Shown here piece after piece: positions 24,751 through 33,948 of a stretch of 64,000 nt of DNA. Each line of letters begins with the position of its first letter. Position 1 is the stretch's first letter. The stretch comes from Ga0077560 sp046330395 (GTDB taxonomy: Bacteria; Actinomycetota; Thermoleophilia; Miltoncostaeales; Miltoncostaeaceae). The stretch covers positions 62,001 through 126,000 of the forward strand of contig JAXLSS010000004.1 of NCBI GenBank assembly GCA_046330395.1, given 5' to 3'. The notes beneath the pieces were generated by a model. The model was not told where the DNA came from, made no database searches, and saw only the letters and a program-made list of their open reading frames with translations. The translations under genes were made by a program, and so were the position numbers.

Positions 24751-27284
24751 CCGGACAGCCCACCCCACCGCCCGCCGGCGAAGGACCGCCCCCCGTGGAC
24801 CTCAACCCGCCCGTCGCGCCGGATCCGGACGCGCGCCCCCCCGGTCGCATCGCCGCGCTGTTCGACCAGGGCCAGGGGCTCATCACCGCGCTCATCAGCA
24901 CGGTGTTGGCGTTCCTGCTCAGCGGCATCGTGGTGCTGGCCACCGGGCACGACCCCATCAACACCTACAAGGGCATCTGGAACGGCACCGGTCTGTCGTG
25001 GCTGTTCCCCTGGACCGTGGGCGACGATCGCGCCAACGCGGCGTTCAACCTGCAGCAGACGCTGCTCACCACCACCACGCTGATCCTCACCGGGCTGGCC
25101 GTGGCGTTCGCCTTCCGCTGCGGGCTGTTCAACATCGGTGGCCAGGGGCAGTGGATCGTCGGGGCCACCATGTCGGCCTGGGTGGGCTCCTCATGGGCCC
25201 ACATGTTCGGCGGGCTCCATGCCGTGCTGACGCTGGTGATCGCGGCCGCGGCCGGCGCGGCGTGGGCGGGCATCGCCGGGTTCCTGAAGGCCACGCGCGG
25301 CACCCACGAGGTCATCAGCACCATCATGCTCAACTGGATCGCCACCTTCGGGTGCATGTATCTGGTGGGCGACGGCGGGCCGTTGCAGAACACCCACAAC
25401 GCCGCCCTGCCGGTGAGCAACGATGTGGTCGATTCGGTGAAGCTGCCGGTGTTCTGGGGCGACCCGGTGCTGCAGGGCCTGCACATCGGCTTCTTCGTGG
25501 CGCTGGCGATGCTGGTGACCTACTGGCTGACCCTCTCGCGCACCACGCTCGGGTTCAGGGTGCGGGCGGTGGGTCGCAACCCCGAGGCCGCGCGCTACGG
25601 CGGCATCAGCGTGGGCCGCAGCTACTTCACGGCCATGGCCATCTCCGGCGCGTTCGCCGGCCTGGGCGGCGGGCTGGACATACTGGGCTGGCAGTTCCGC
25701 ATCAGCACGCTGGACATCCGCAGCAGCCAGGTGGGGTTCATCGGCATCGCGGTGGCCCTGCTGGGTCGCAACACGCCCATCGGGGTCGGCTTCGCCGGTC
25801 TGCTCTTCGGGGCCCTGCTGTACGGCACCTCAAGCCGCAGCCTGGATCCGAACGTGTTCGACCCGCGCCTGGCCGGCAACCTCAGCATGATGATCCAGGC
25901 GCTGGTGCTGCTGTTCATCGGTGCCGACGTCGTGATCCTGTGGCTGTGGAAGTCGCGTCGCCTGCCGCGACTGCGGCTCCCGACCTTCCGCAGACGGGGC
26001 GGTCACGGGGGTGCCGCCGCCGCGGCCCATGTCGCGGAGCCAACGGCGTCGGATCCCGTGCCCGACCGCACCTCGCCGCTTGGTGAGCGCCTCATCACGG
26101 CGGTGCGCGCGCGGGTGCCGCGCGGGATGCGTGCCGTCGTCGCGGCGGCGTGGGTCCTGGGGCTCCTGGCCGCATGGGTGTCGGTACCGCCGCTGGCGGT
26201 GCGCGCCGCCGCGGTCCCCATCGTGCTGGGCGTGGCCGGGGTTGCGATGGGCGCCTGGGCGGCCACCCGTGGGCTGCGGCGCCAGGGCATCACCGCCGCC
26301 GCCGCGGCGGTGCTGCTGGGCGTCATCGGTGTCCTCGCCACCCATTCCGGCATGGACAACCTCAACTCGGTGGTGGTGTGGTCGGCGCTCACCGCCTCGA
26401 TGCTGCGTTACGCCACACCCCTCATCTTCACGTCGCTGGGCGGCCTGTTCTCCGAGCGCAGCGGCGTGGTGAACATCGGCCTGGAGGGCATGATGCTCAC
26501 GGGGGCGTTCTTCGGCATCCTCGGGGCGCAGCGCTCGGGGTCGTGGGTGGTGGGGGTGCTGGCCGCCATCCTCGCGGGAGCGGTGATGGCGCTCATCCAC
26601 GCGGTCATCAGCATCCACCTGCGCGCCGACCAGATCGTCAGCGGCACCGCCATCAACTTCCTGGCCAGCGGCGTCACCGGGTACCTGTTCATCCAGCTGT
26701 ACGGACCGGAGGGCACGCCGGCCGACATCCCGGGCATCCCCACCGTGCACCTGGGGTTCATCAAGGGCGTGCCGTACTTCGGCGACGCGTTCGGCGACCT
26801 CAACCTGATGATCTGGGTGGCCTTCGCGCTGGTGATCGCCGTGTACTTCGTGGTGTTCCGCACACCCTTCGGCCTCCGGCTGCGGGCGGTGGGCGAGCAC
26901 CCGCGTGCCGCCGAGACGCTGGGCCTGTCGGTGTACGGCACCCGGTACACCGGTGTCCTCATCTCCGGCGTCCTGGCGGCGCTGGGCGGGGCCTTCCTGT
27001 CCATCGGGTTCGAGAACAGCTTCAACGAGAACATGACCGGGGGCGCCGGGTTCATCGCCCTCGCCGCCCTGATCTTCGGCAACTGGCACCCGCGCGGGGC
27101 GTTCCTGGCCTCGCTGCTGTTCGGGTTCTCCAGCGCCGTGGCCGATCGCCTGCCCGTGTACTCCGACTCGGCGGCCGTGCTGTTCACCACCGTGCCGTAC
27201 ATCCTCACGCTCATCGCGGTGGGCGGGGTCATCGGGCGTCCCCGGCCGCCGGCCGCCGTGGGCATCCCCTACGTGCGCTCCTAG
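24747..27284 (+). CDS. Fused double permease of the BMP nucleoside ABC importer
   Basis: 845 residues from GTG 24747 in one uninterrupted frame. Residues about 35-405 are a YufP-type permease ('FRCGLFNIGGQGQWIVGA', 'RVRAVGRNPEAARYGGIS'). Residues about 440-835 are a YufQ-type permease ('GLFSERSGVVNIGLEGMML', 'LRLRAVGEHPRAAETLGLS'). These are normally two separate proteins forming the channel. The linker (roughly 405-450) is charged and Ala-rich, and one or two extra helices precede the second half. The 3' end shares a CTAG with the stop of the converging gene. Confidence 0.9.
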   Translation: MTGQPTPPPAGEGPPPVDLNPPVAPDPDARPPGRIAALFDQGQGLITALISTVLAFLLSGIVVLATGHDPINTYKGIWNGTGLSWLFPWTVGDDRANAAFNLQQTLLTTTTLILTGLAVAFAFRCGLFNIGGQGQWIVGATMSAWVGSSWAHMFGGLHAVLTLVIAAAAGAAWAGIAGFLKATRGTHEVISTIMLNWIATFGCMYLVGDGGPLQNTHNAALPVSNDVVDSVKLPVFWGDPVLQGLHIGFFVALAMLVTYWLTLSRTTLGFRVRAVGRNPEAARYGGISVGRSYFTAMAISGAFAGLGGGLDILGWQFRISTLDIRSSQVGFIGIAVALLGRNTPIGVGFAGLLFGALLYGTSSRSLDPNVFDPRLAGNLSMMIQALVLLFIGADVVILWLWKSRRLPRLRLPTFRRRGGHGGAAAAAHVAEPTASDPVPDRTSPLGERLITAVRARVPRGMRAVVAAAWVLGLLAAWVSVPPLAVRAAAVPIVLGVAGVAMGAWAATRGLRRQGITAAAAAVLLGVIGVLATHSGMDNLNSVVVWSALTASMLRYATPLIFTSLGGLFSERSGVVNIGLEGMMLTGAFFGILGAQRSGSWVVGVLAAILAGAVMALIHAVISIHLRADQIVSGTAINFLASGVTGYLFIQLYGPEGTPADIPGIPTVHLGFIKGVPYFGDAFGDLNLMIWVAFALVIAVYFVVFRTPFGLRLRAVGEHPRAAETLGLSVYGTRYTGVLISGVLAALGGAFLSIGFENSFNENMTGGAGFIALAALIFGNWHPRGAFLASLLFGFSSAVADRLPVYSDSAAVLFTTVPYILTLIAVGGVIGRPRPPAAVGIPYVRS

Positions 27285-27832
27285 CCGGGACCCTCGAGCG
27301 GCTCCACCGACAGGGGCCAGGCGCCGTGGCGCAGGTGGGGCAGGTGGTGCAGCCGGTACACGGTGCCGTCGCGGAACAGCCGCGCCCACTCCGGCTGGAT
27401 GGGGAACCGCACGCCGCCGATCTGCCCGTGGTGGAACGTGATCGACCCGTCGGTGCTGGTGGTGGTGTGGGCGGTGAAGGTGCCCTCGGCGCCGCGCACC
27501 CGCCCGGCCTCCAGCACGGCCTGGCGGCGACGGCCCCGGCCCCGCAGCACGGCCGTGATGCCGGCCACCACGGCGAAGGCGGCCCCCGCGGCGATGAGCC
27601 CCTGGCGCGCCTGCGCCCCGTCCACGCGCGAGGCGGCGAACGCGATGACGGCGAGCACCATCACCGCCGCCACGGCCAGCGTCACCTGAGCCCTGCGGGC
27701 CCCCCGCTCCTGCGTCCGCCCGAAGGCCGCCACCCGCTCAGCCTGCGCCGCGCTGAGGCGCCCCGCGCGGTTCTCGCGCAGGTCGGCCTCCGTGAAGTCC
27801 AGCGCCGCGCCGAGGTGCGGGTCGAAGGGCAT
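27281..27832 (-). CDS. Hypothetical membrane protein
   Basis: 183 residues. A short charged N-terminus with 'LRENRAGRLSAAQAERV' is followed by two transmembrane helices at about 50-67 and 78-95. The cytoplasmic tail then carries a beta-rich domain ('TDGSITFHHGQIGGVRFPI', 'GTVYRLHHLP'). I recognise no named family. Its TAG stop and the transporter's TAG interlock in the palindrome CTAG. Confidence 0.7.
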   Translation of the reverse strand: MPFDPHLGAALDFTEADLRENRAGRLSAAQAERVAAFGRTQERGARRAQVTLAVAAVMVLAVIAFAASRVDGAQARQGLIAAGAAFAVVAGITAVLRGRGRRRQAVLEAGRVRGAEGTFTAHTTTSTDGSITFHHGQIGGVRFPIQPEWARLFRDGTVYRLHHLPHLRHGAWPLSVEPLEGPG

Positions 27833-27923
27833 GGGGCGCAGGCTACGCCCGCCCGCCGCCCCCGGGTGGCAGAATCACCGCCGAACGGGGCACCTTCCAA
27901 TCGAGCGAGGGGACTGACCGGGC

Positions 27924-29834
27924 ATGGGCGCATACCGCGACACCTACGATGGCTGGCTCCGCGACCCCGAGGGGTTCTGGGCCGAGCGGGCACGCGACAT
28001 CGAGTGGAGCCGGCAGCCCGACGCGGTGCTGGACCGCTCCGCCGACCCGCTGTTCCGGTGGTTCCCCGGCGGTCGCCTCAACACCTGCCACAACGCCCTG
28101 GACCGGCACGTCGCAGCCGGGCACGGTGACCGCGCCGCGCTGATCTGGGACAGCCCGGTCACGGGCGCGCAGCGCACGTTCACCTACGCGCAGCTGCGCG
28201 ACGAGGTGGCCCGGGTGGCCGGCGGCCTGCGACGCCTGGGGGTGGGCGTGGGCGACCGCGTGGTGATCTACATGCCCATGGTGCCCGAGGCGGTCATGAC
28301 CATGCTGGCCTGCGCCCGGCTGGGGGCCGTGCACTCGGTGGTGTTCGGCGGGTTCGCCGCCGCGGAGCTGGCATCCCGCATCGACGACTGCACCCCGGAT
28401 GTGGTGGTGAGCGCCTCGTGCGGCATCGAGCCCAGCCGCCTGGTGCACTACAAGCCCCTGCTGGACGAGGCCCTGCGGCTGGCGCAGCACCCCGTGCGCC
28501 ACTGCGTGGTGCTGCAGCGCCCGCAGCATGAGGCCGAGCTGGTGGAGGGCCGCGACCTGGACTGGGACGCCCTGGTGCACGGGGCGGAGCCCGCGGACTG
28601 CGTGGAGGTGGCCGCCACCGACCCGCTGTACATCCTCTACACCTCGGGTACCACGGGGCGGCCCAAGGGCGTGGTGCGCGACAACGGCGGCCACGCGGTG
28701 GCCATGAAGTGGAGCATGTCGGCCGTGTACGACGTGGCGCCGGGCGAGGTGTTCTGGGCGGCGTCGGACATCGGCTGGGTGGTGGGGCACAGCTACATCG
28801 TCTACGCCCCGCTGCTGCAGGGCTGCACCACCGTGATGTACGAGGGCAAGCCGGTGGGCACCCCCGACGCCGGGGCGTTCTGGCGGGTGTGCCAGGAGCA
28901 CGGCGTGGACGTGATGTTCACCGCCCCCACGGCCATGCGCGCCATCAAGCGGGACGACCCGCGGGGCGAGCTGCTGGCCGGATACCGGCTGGACCACCTG
29001 CGGGCGCTGTTCCTGGCGGGCGAGCGCTGCGACCCGGACACACTGGAGTGGTCGCAGCGCATCCTGCACTGCCCGGTGATCGACCACTGGTGGCAGACCG
29101 AGACCGCCTGGGCCATCGCGGCCGACTGCCTGGGCATCGAGCACCTGCCGGTCAAACCGGGCTCACCCACGCGCCCGGTGCCCGGCTATGACGTGGTGGT
29201 GCTGGACGAGGGCAGCCACCCGGTGGCCCCCGGCGTGATCGGTGACCTGTGCATCCGCCTGCCCCTGCCGCCGGCGTGCGCGCCGACGCTGTGGGGGTCC
29301 GACGGCGACCAGCGCTGGCGCGGCGCGTACCTGGACCGCCATCCCGGCTTCTACACCACCGGCGATGCCGGCTACGTGGACGAGGACGGGTACGTCTTCG
29401 TGATGGCCCGCACCGACGACGTGATCAACACCGCCGGGCACCGGCTGTCCACGGGGCAGATGGAGGAGGTGCTGGCCGGGCACGCCGACGTGGCCGAGTG
29501 CGCCGTGGTGGGGGTGGCCGACGACTTCAAGGGCCAGGTGCCCATGGGGTTCGTGGTGCTCAAATCCGGGGTGGACCGCCCCGACGAGGAGATCCTGGGC
29601 GAGCTGGTGCAGCGGGTGCGCGATCAGATCGGGCCCGTGGCGGCGTTCAAGCAGGCCAGCGTGGTGACGGCCCTGCCCAAGACCCGCAGCGGCAAGGTGC
29701 TGCGGGGCACCATCCGGGCGCTGGCCGACGGTGGGGAGTGGCGCATGCCGGCCACCATCGAGGACGCCGCGGTGCTGGACGACTTCAGCCGGCTGCTGAG
29801 CTCGCTGGGTCACTCACCGCAACCACCGCTGTAG
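27924..29834 (+). CDS. prpE: Propionyl-CoA synthetase (AMP-forming acyl-CoA ligase)
   Basis: 636 residues. It activates propionate, and often acetate, with ATP and CoA. AMP-binding motif 'LYILYTSGTTGRPKGVVRDN', 'HWWQTETAWAI', 'FYTTGDAGYVDEDGYVFV', hinge 'RTDDVINTAGHRLSTGQ', and catalytic Lys in 'TRSGKVLRG'. The N-terminal 'PDAVLDRSADPLFRWFPGG..NTCHNALDRH' block is the one seen in PrpE rather than Acs. It could also re-activate acetate made from deoxyribose by the upstream island (inference). The last 50 bp overlap the converging TetR gene. Confidence 0.9.
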   Translation: MGAYRDTYDGWLRDPEGFWAERARDIEWSRQPDAVLDRSADPLFRWFPGGRLNTCHNALDRHVAAGHGDRAALIWDSPVTGAQRTFTYAQLRDEVARVAGGLRRLGVGVGDRVVIYMPMVPEAVMTMLACARLGAVHSVVFGGFAAAELASRIDDCTPDVVVSASCGIEPSRLVHYKPLLDEALRLAQHPVRHCVVLQRPQHEAELVEGRDLDWDALVHGAEPADCVEVAATDPLYILYTSGTTGRPKGVVRDNGGHAVAMKWSMSAVYDVAPGEVFWAASDIGWVVGHSYIVYAPLLQGCTTVMYEGKPVGTPDAGAFWRVCQEHGVDVMFTAPTAMRAIKRDDPRGELLAGYRLDHLRALFLAGERCDPDTLEWSQRILHCPVIDHWWQTETAWAIAADCLGIEHLPVKPGSPTRPVPGYDVVVLDEGSHPVAPGVIGDLCIRLPLPPACAPTLWGSDGDQRWRGAYLDRHPGFYTTGDAGYVDEDGYVFVMARTDDVINTAGHRLSTGQMEEVLAGHADVAECAVVGVADDFKGQVPMGFVVLKSGVDRPDEEILGELVQRVRDQIGPVAAFKQASVVTALPKTRSGKVLRGTIRALADGGEWRMPATIEDAAVLDDFSRLLSSLGHSPQPPL

Positions 29835-30495
29835 CGGCCCGCGGCAGGTCCAGCTCGGGGAAGGCCCGCCCCACCCGCAGCATGGCCTCGGCCACGATGG
29901 CGCGCACCCCGGCCTCCACGTCCGCGGCCGGCCGCCCGTCCAGCACCCACTCCGCCAGGGCCGCGAACCGCAGGGTGACGGCGCTGGCGATCATGGCGGC
30001 CATCACCCGCACCGTCTCGTCGTCGGGGGCGAGCCCGTGCTCGGCGGCCAGCTGGGCGGCCAGGTCCAGCTGCAGCCGGTGCCCCCAGGACGACCGCCGC
30101 GCCAGCAGCGCCGGCGAGGCGTGCCACGCCCGCAGGAAGCGCTGGAACACCGCGTAGACGGCCGGGTCATACAGGCCGGCCCAGCCCTGGCCGTCGGGGA
30201 TGCGGTGTTCGCTCAGCATGCCGGCCAGGGCCTCGGTGGGGCGCACGCCGGCGGGGCGTTCGGCGATGGTGCGGCACAGCTCCTCGCGGAACTGGTCCTG
30301 CCGGTCCAGGAACAGGTCCTCCTTGGACCCGAAGTGGTTGAGGATGGTCTTCACCGACACCTGCGCCGCCTCGGCCACGTCGGCCAGCGTGACGGCGTCG
30401 AACCCGCGCTCGATGAACAGCCGGGTGGCCACGTCCGAGATGGCGCGCCGCGTGAGCGCCTTCTTGCGTTCGCGCAGTCCCGGGACGGGCCTCAC
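29785..30495 (-). CDS. TetR-family regulator
   Basis: 236 residues from GTG 30495. The N-terminal helix-turn-helix is typical: 'RRAISDVATRLFIERGFDAVTLADVAEAAQVSVKTILNHFGSK' (roughly residues 14-57). The C-terminal ligand domain is helical with no recognised subfamily. It diverges from the DrrAB-type exporter across 113 bp that contain a perfect palindrome, so it probably represses the exporter and itself. Confidence 0.9.
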   Translation of the reverse strand: MRPVPGLRERKKALTRRAISDVATRLFIERGFDAVTLADVAEAAQVSVKTILNHFGSKEDLFLDRQDQFREELCRTIAERPAGVRPTEALAGMLSEHRIPDGQGWAGLYDPAVYAVFQRFLRAWHASPALLARRSSWGHRLQLDLAAQLAAEHGLAPDDETVRVMAAMIASAVTLRFAALAEWVLDGRPAADVEAGVRAIVAEAMLRVGRAFPELDLPRAATAVVAVSDPASSAAG

Positions 30496-30530
30496 CGTCG
30501 CGTGGCTCCTCGGGCGTTTGTTGCCATCAC

Positions 30531-30542
30531 GGTAATATTACC
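30531..30542. promoter_or_regulatory. Palindromic operator candidate for the TetR regulator
   Basis: GGTAATATTACC is a perfect 12-bp palindrome in an AT-rich patch, 36 bp upstream of the TetR start and 66 bp upstream of the ABC ATPase start. Position, symmetry and the local base change from surrounding GC-rich DNA fit a TetR operator overlapping divergent promoters. Confidence 0.6.
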
Positions 30543-30608
30543 ACGGTTGTAACTTCGTGGCGGGTGTGGCACAGTGCCGATCCCACGTGAGGAAGGAGGG
30601 CTCGGCGC

Positions 30609-31580
30609 ATGAGTGATGCGACAGCCATTCGGGCCGAGGGCCTGGTGAAGCGGTACGGCGAGAAGGTGGCGCTTGGAGGCGTCGGCTTCGAGGTGCCGCG
30701 CGGCACCGTGTGCAGCCTGCTGGGGCCCAACGGGGCGGGGAAGTCGACGGCGGTGCGGATCCTCACCACGCTGGCGCGGCCCGACGCCGGGACGGCCACG
30801 GTGGCGGGGCTGGACGTGGTGACGCAGGCCGACCGGGTGCGCGCGCGCATCGGGCTGGCGGCGCAGGACGCCACAGTCGACCGGCTGCTCACCGGCCGCG
30901 AGAACCTGGTGATGGTGGGCGAGCTGCACCATGTGGGGCGCGCCGCGGCGCGGGCGCGCGCCGACGAGCTGCTGGAGCGCTTCGACCTCACCGACGCCGG
31001 CAACCGGGTGGTCAAGACCTACTCGGGCGGCATGCGGCGCCGGCTGGACCTGGCGGCCACCATGGTGTCGGCGCCCGAGGTGCTGTTCCTGGACGAGCCC
31101 ACCACGGGCCTCGACCCGCGCGCCCGCAACGAGCTGTGGGACGTGCTGGACACCCTGGTGCGCGATGGCGTCACCATCCTGCTCACCACCCAGTACCTGG
31201 AGGAGGCCGAGCGGCTGGCCGACGACATCGTGGTGATCGACCACGGGCGGGTCATCGCGCACGGCACGGCCACCGACCTGAAGGCCCAGGTGGGCGGGGC
31301 GCAGCTGTTCGCCACCGCCGCCAGCCCCGATGAGCTGGACCGGCTGGCGGGCGTGATGGAGACGGTCGTGGGGCACCGCCCGGACGTGGACGTGGCCATG
31401 CGCATCGTCACCGCGCCCACCGACGGCGGGCCGCGCATGGTGTCCAACCTGGTGGACGCCCTGGCCGACGCCGGCGTGGAGGTGGCCGACCTGGGGCTGC
31501 GCCAGCCCACGCTGGACGATGTGTTCCTGACGCTCACGGGCTCGCACGTGGCCCCCGAGCAGGAGGAGGTGCGCGCATGA
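30609..31580 (+). CDS. DrrA-type ABC exporter ATPase
   Basis: 323 residues, ATG after AGGAGGG-like text. Walker A 'GPNGAGKST', signature 'YSGGMRRRLDLA', Walker B 'VLFLDEPTTGLDPRARNELW', switch 'LLTTQYLEEAERLADD', and the DrrA-type C-terminal extension ending 'RQPTLDDVFLTLTG'. It powers export of drugs or lipids together with the overlapping permease gene. Probably controlled by the divergent TetR. Confidence 0.95.
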   Translation: MSDATAIRAEGLVKRYGEKVALGGVGFEVPRGTVCSLLGPNGAGKSTAVRILTTLARPDAGTATVAGLDVVTQADRVRARIGLAAQDATVDRLLTGRENLVMVGELHHVGRAAARARADELLERFDLTDAGNRVVKTYSGGMRRRLDLAATMVSAPEVLFLDEPTTGLDPRARNELWDVLDTLVRDGVTILLTTQYLEEAERLADDIVVIDHGRVIAHGTATDLKAQVGGAQLFATAASPDELDRLAGVMETVVGHRPDVDVAMRIVTAPTDGGPRMVSNLVDALADAGVEVADLGLRQPTLDDVFLTLTGSHVAPEQEEVRA

Positions 31581-32407
31581 CCGTGGCTTCGTTGCCCGTG
31601 GTGGACGACCGGCGGGGCGGAGTGCTGCGCGACACGTGGGTGGTGGCCCGGAGGGGCCTGCTGCACGTGCGCCGCCAGCCCGAGGCCCTCATCGACGTCA
31701 CGCTGCAACCGGTGATGTTCGTGCTGCTGTTCGCGTACGTGTTCAGCGGCGCCATCACCGTGCGCGGCGGGGGGTACCGCGAGTTCCTGATGGGCGGCAT
31801 CTTCGCCCAGACCATCGTGTTCGGCGCGTTCGGCGTGGCCATCGGCCTGGCGCACGACCGTGCCAACGGCGCCATCGACCGGTTCCGGGCGCTGCCCATG
31901 GCGCGCGGCTCGGTGCTGGCCGGGCACGCGGCGGCCAGCATGCTGCGCGCCGTGCTGCCCATCGTGCTGATGACCGGCGCCGGACTGGTGGTGGGCTGGC
32001 GCATCCACCACGGCGTGGCGGATGTCGCGGCGGCCTACGGCCTGATGCTGGTGTTCTCGTTCGCCATCATCTGGGTGGGCGTGCTGCTGGGCAGCCTCCT
32101 GCCCAGCCCCGAGGCCGTGCAGGGGGTGGCGTTCACCGCCATCTTCCCCATCACGTTCGTGGCCACCACGTTCGTGCCGCTGCAGACGCTGCCGGGGGTG
32201 CTGCGCACGTTCGCCGAGTGGAACCCGGTGAGCACGGTGTCCGAGGCGCTGCGGCGGCTGTTCGGCAACCCCAGCGCCCCGGGTGGGGTGGGCAGCGCGT
32301 GGTCCATGCAGCACCCGCTGCTGTACTCGCTGATCTGGACCGTCGGCATCGTGGCCGTGTGCGCGCCGCTGGCCGTGCGCGCCTACAACCGCACGATCTC
32401 CGACTGA
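31577..32407 (+). CDS. DrrB-type ABC-2 permease
   Basis: 276 residues; ATG overlaps the ATPase stop (ATGA). Six transmembrane segments with the ABC-2 features 'QPEALIDVTLQPVMFVLLF', 'LMGGIFAQTIVFGAFGVAIGL', 'GAIDRFRALPMARGSVLAG' and 'EWNPVSTVSEALRRLFGNP'. It forms the membrane part of the exporter. Substrate unknown. The 3' end overlaps the converging MocA gene by 25 bp. Confidence 0.95.
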   Translation: MTVASLPVVDDRRGGVLRDTWVVARRGLLHVRRQPEALIDVTLQPVMFVLLFAYVFSGAITVRGGGYREFLMGGIFAQTIVFGAFGVAIGLAHDRANGAIDRFRALPMARGSVLAGHAAASMLRAVLPIVLMTGAGLVVGWRIHHGVADVAAAYGLMLVFSFAIIWVGVLLGSLLPSPEAVQGVAFTAIFPITFVATTFVPLQTLPGVLRTFAEWNPVSTVSEALRRLFGNPSAPGGVGSAWSMQHPLLYSLIWTVGIVAVCAPLAVRAYNRTISD

Positions 32408-33424
32408 TCGGCGCTGCGCCGGGCGGCCTCCAGCACCTCCAGCACCGTGATGGCGTCCGCGTACGCCACGGGAGGTGGGCCCCCGGCGCGCACCGCCAGC
32501 TCCACGCCGGCGTAGAAGGCGGGCCAGGCGCCGGGCACGCCCACGCGTGCCCGCGCGTCACCCCGCACCAGCCAGCCGTCCAGGTGCCCGCCCTCCGGGT
32601 CCCAGGGTTCGCCGGCCACGGGGTGCCGGCCGGCGCGCAGGGCGTCCTCCTGCCCGTCGAGGGCCTCGCGCACGTACCCGCCCCCGGTGCCCAGGGCCCG
32701 GATGCGGGGACCGCTGTCGGCGGCCACCGCGCTGGCCCACAGGTGCGCGTGCACGCCGTCGCGTGAGGTGAGCGCCAGGAACACGTCGTCCTCGGCGCCC
32801 ACGCCGTGCCGCCGCGTGCCCAGCTCGGCGTACACCGTGGCGGGCGGCCCCAGAAGGGCCACCACCTGGTCCACCAGGTGCGTGCCCAGGTCCAGCAGCA
32901 GCCCCCCGCCCTCATCGGGCGTGGACGTCTCCCGCCACGACCCGGGGCGCGGCTCGGGACGCCAGCGGCAGAACCGCGACTCCCAGCGCACCAGGGCCCC
33001 CAGCTCACCGCGCTCCAGCAGGTGCCGCAGCGTGAGGAAGTCGGCGTCCCAGCGCCGGTTGTGGAAGGGCATCACCAGCCGCCCCGCGCGCCGGGCGTGG
33101 GCCGCCACCTCGCGTGCCGCGGTCGCCGTGATGGTGACCGGCTTGTCCACCACCACGTGCAGTCCGCGTCCAGCCCGGCGTGGGTCAGCTGGGCGTGGGC
33201 GCTGTTGACGGCGGCCACCACCAGCAGGTCATGACCGGCCAGGTGGTCGCGGATGTCGTCCACCACCTGCACGCCCGGCACCGCGGCGCGGGCCGCGCCG
33301 CCCGCTCGGGGTCGCGGGTGGCGACGGTGACCAGCTCCAGGCCCGGTGTGGCCGCGATGAGCGGCGCGTGGAACACCTCGCCGGCCAGCCCATAGCCGGC
33401 GAGGGCGACCCGCAAGGGTGCCAA
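32383..33424 (-). CDS. Gfo/Idh/MocA-family oxidoreductase, two frameshifts
   Basis: Three consecutive pieces in different frames make one protein. They are 'LRVALAGYGLAGEVFHAPLI..TRDPERAAR' (from TTG 33424), 'VPGVQVVDDIRDHLAGHDLLVVAAVNSAHAQL', and 'HVVVDKPVTITATAAREVAAHARRAGRLVMPFHNRRWDADF' to the end. The breaks are near 33290 and 33170, each explained by one base missing from a G run. The family binds NAD(P) in the N-terminal Rossmann domain; 'DKPVT' carries the conserved Lys. It oxidises sugars or inositol-like compounds; substrate not predictable. The upstream cupin gene ends 3 bp before its start. Confidence 0.8.
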
Positions 33425-33427
33425 CGC

Positions 33428-33805
33428 CTACTCCTTCACGATCTCCCCGTCGCCCTCATGGTGCGGCCCGAACACCAGGAACTCCATGCCATCCGGGCCG
33501 GCCTCGAAGATCCGCACCGCCTCGGGGGCGATGCGCAGCGCGTCCATGGGCTTCAGCGCCACCACCTCGCCGTCCACGGTCACCGTGCCCTCACCGGACA
33601 GCACCACGTGCAGTTCCTCGGCCTTGTCGTGCCGGTGGGCGAACCCCTGCCGTTTGCCGGGGCGCAGCCGGTGATAGGCCAGGCCGGTGTCGGCGGCCTG
33701 CAGCGCCGCGCGCGCGAAGCGGGCCTCCTGGAACTCCGACAGGGCGCCGCCGGCGGCGGCGTCCGGGACGTCGTGAAGGTTCACCAGCGTGTGCGTGCCG
33801 GCCAT
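33428..33805 (-). CDS. Single-domain cupin protein
   Basis: 125 residues. Cupin motif 1 is 'GFAHRHDKAEELHVVLSGEGTV' (His, His, Glu metal ligands) and motif 2 lies around 'MDALRIAPEAVRIFEAGPDG', where the last His is not obvious. It probably binds a metal and a small ligand. Three bp separate it from the MocA oxidoreductase, so the two form an operon. Confidence 0.85.
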   Translation of the reverse strand: MAGTHTLVNLHDVPDAAAGGALSEFQEARFARAALQAADTGLAYHRLRPGKRQGFAHRHDKAEELHVVLSGEGTVTVDGEVVALKPMDALRIAPEAVRIFEAGPDGMEFLVFGPHHEGDGEIVKE

Positions 33806-33851
33806 GAGTCCCCCTCCGGTGTGAGTGCGTGGTCAGGGGCACCGTACCGCG

Positions 33852-33901
33852 CTCCCACCCGGCGGGCTCGGATTCGGGGATCCGGGCCCGCCGGGTGGGA
33901 G
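33852..33901 (-). terminator. 16-bp perfect hairpin downstream of the radical SAM gene
   Basis: The sequence CTCCCACCCGGCGGGC and its complement flank an 18-nt loop, between the 3' end of the radical SAM gene (33949) and the cupin start. An 8-bp palindrome (33901-33918) abuts it. There is no U-tract. It most likely ends the radical SAM transcript on the minus strand. Confidence 0.65.
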
Positions 33902-33948
33902 GCGGTGAGATCACCGCCGCGGGGGGCGGCGGGGATCCCTCGGGGGAC

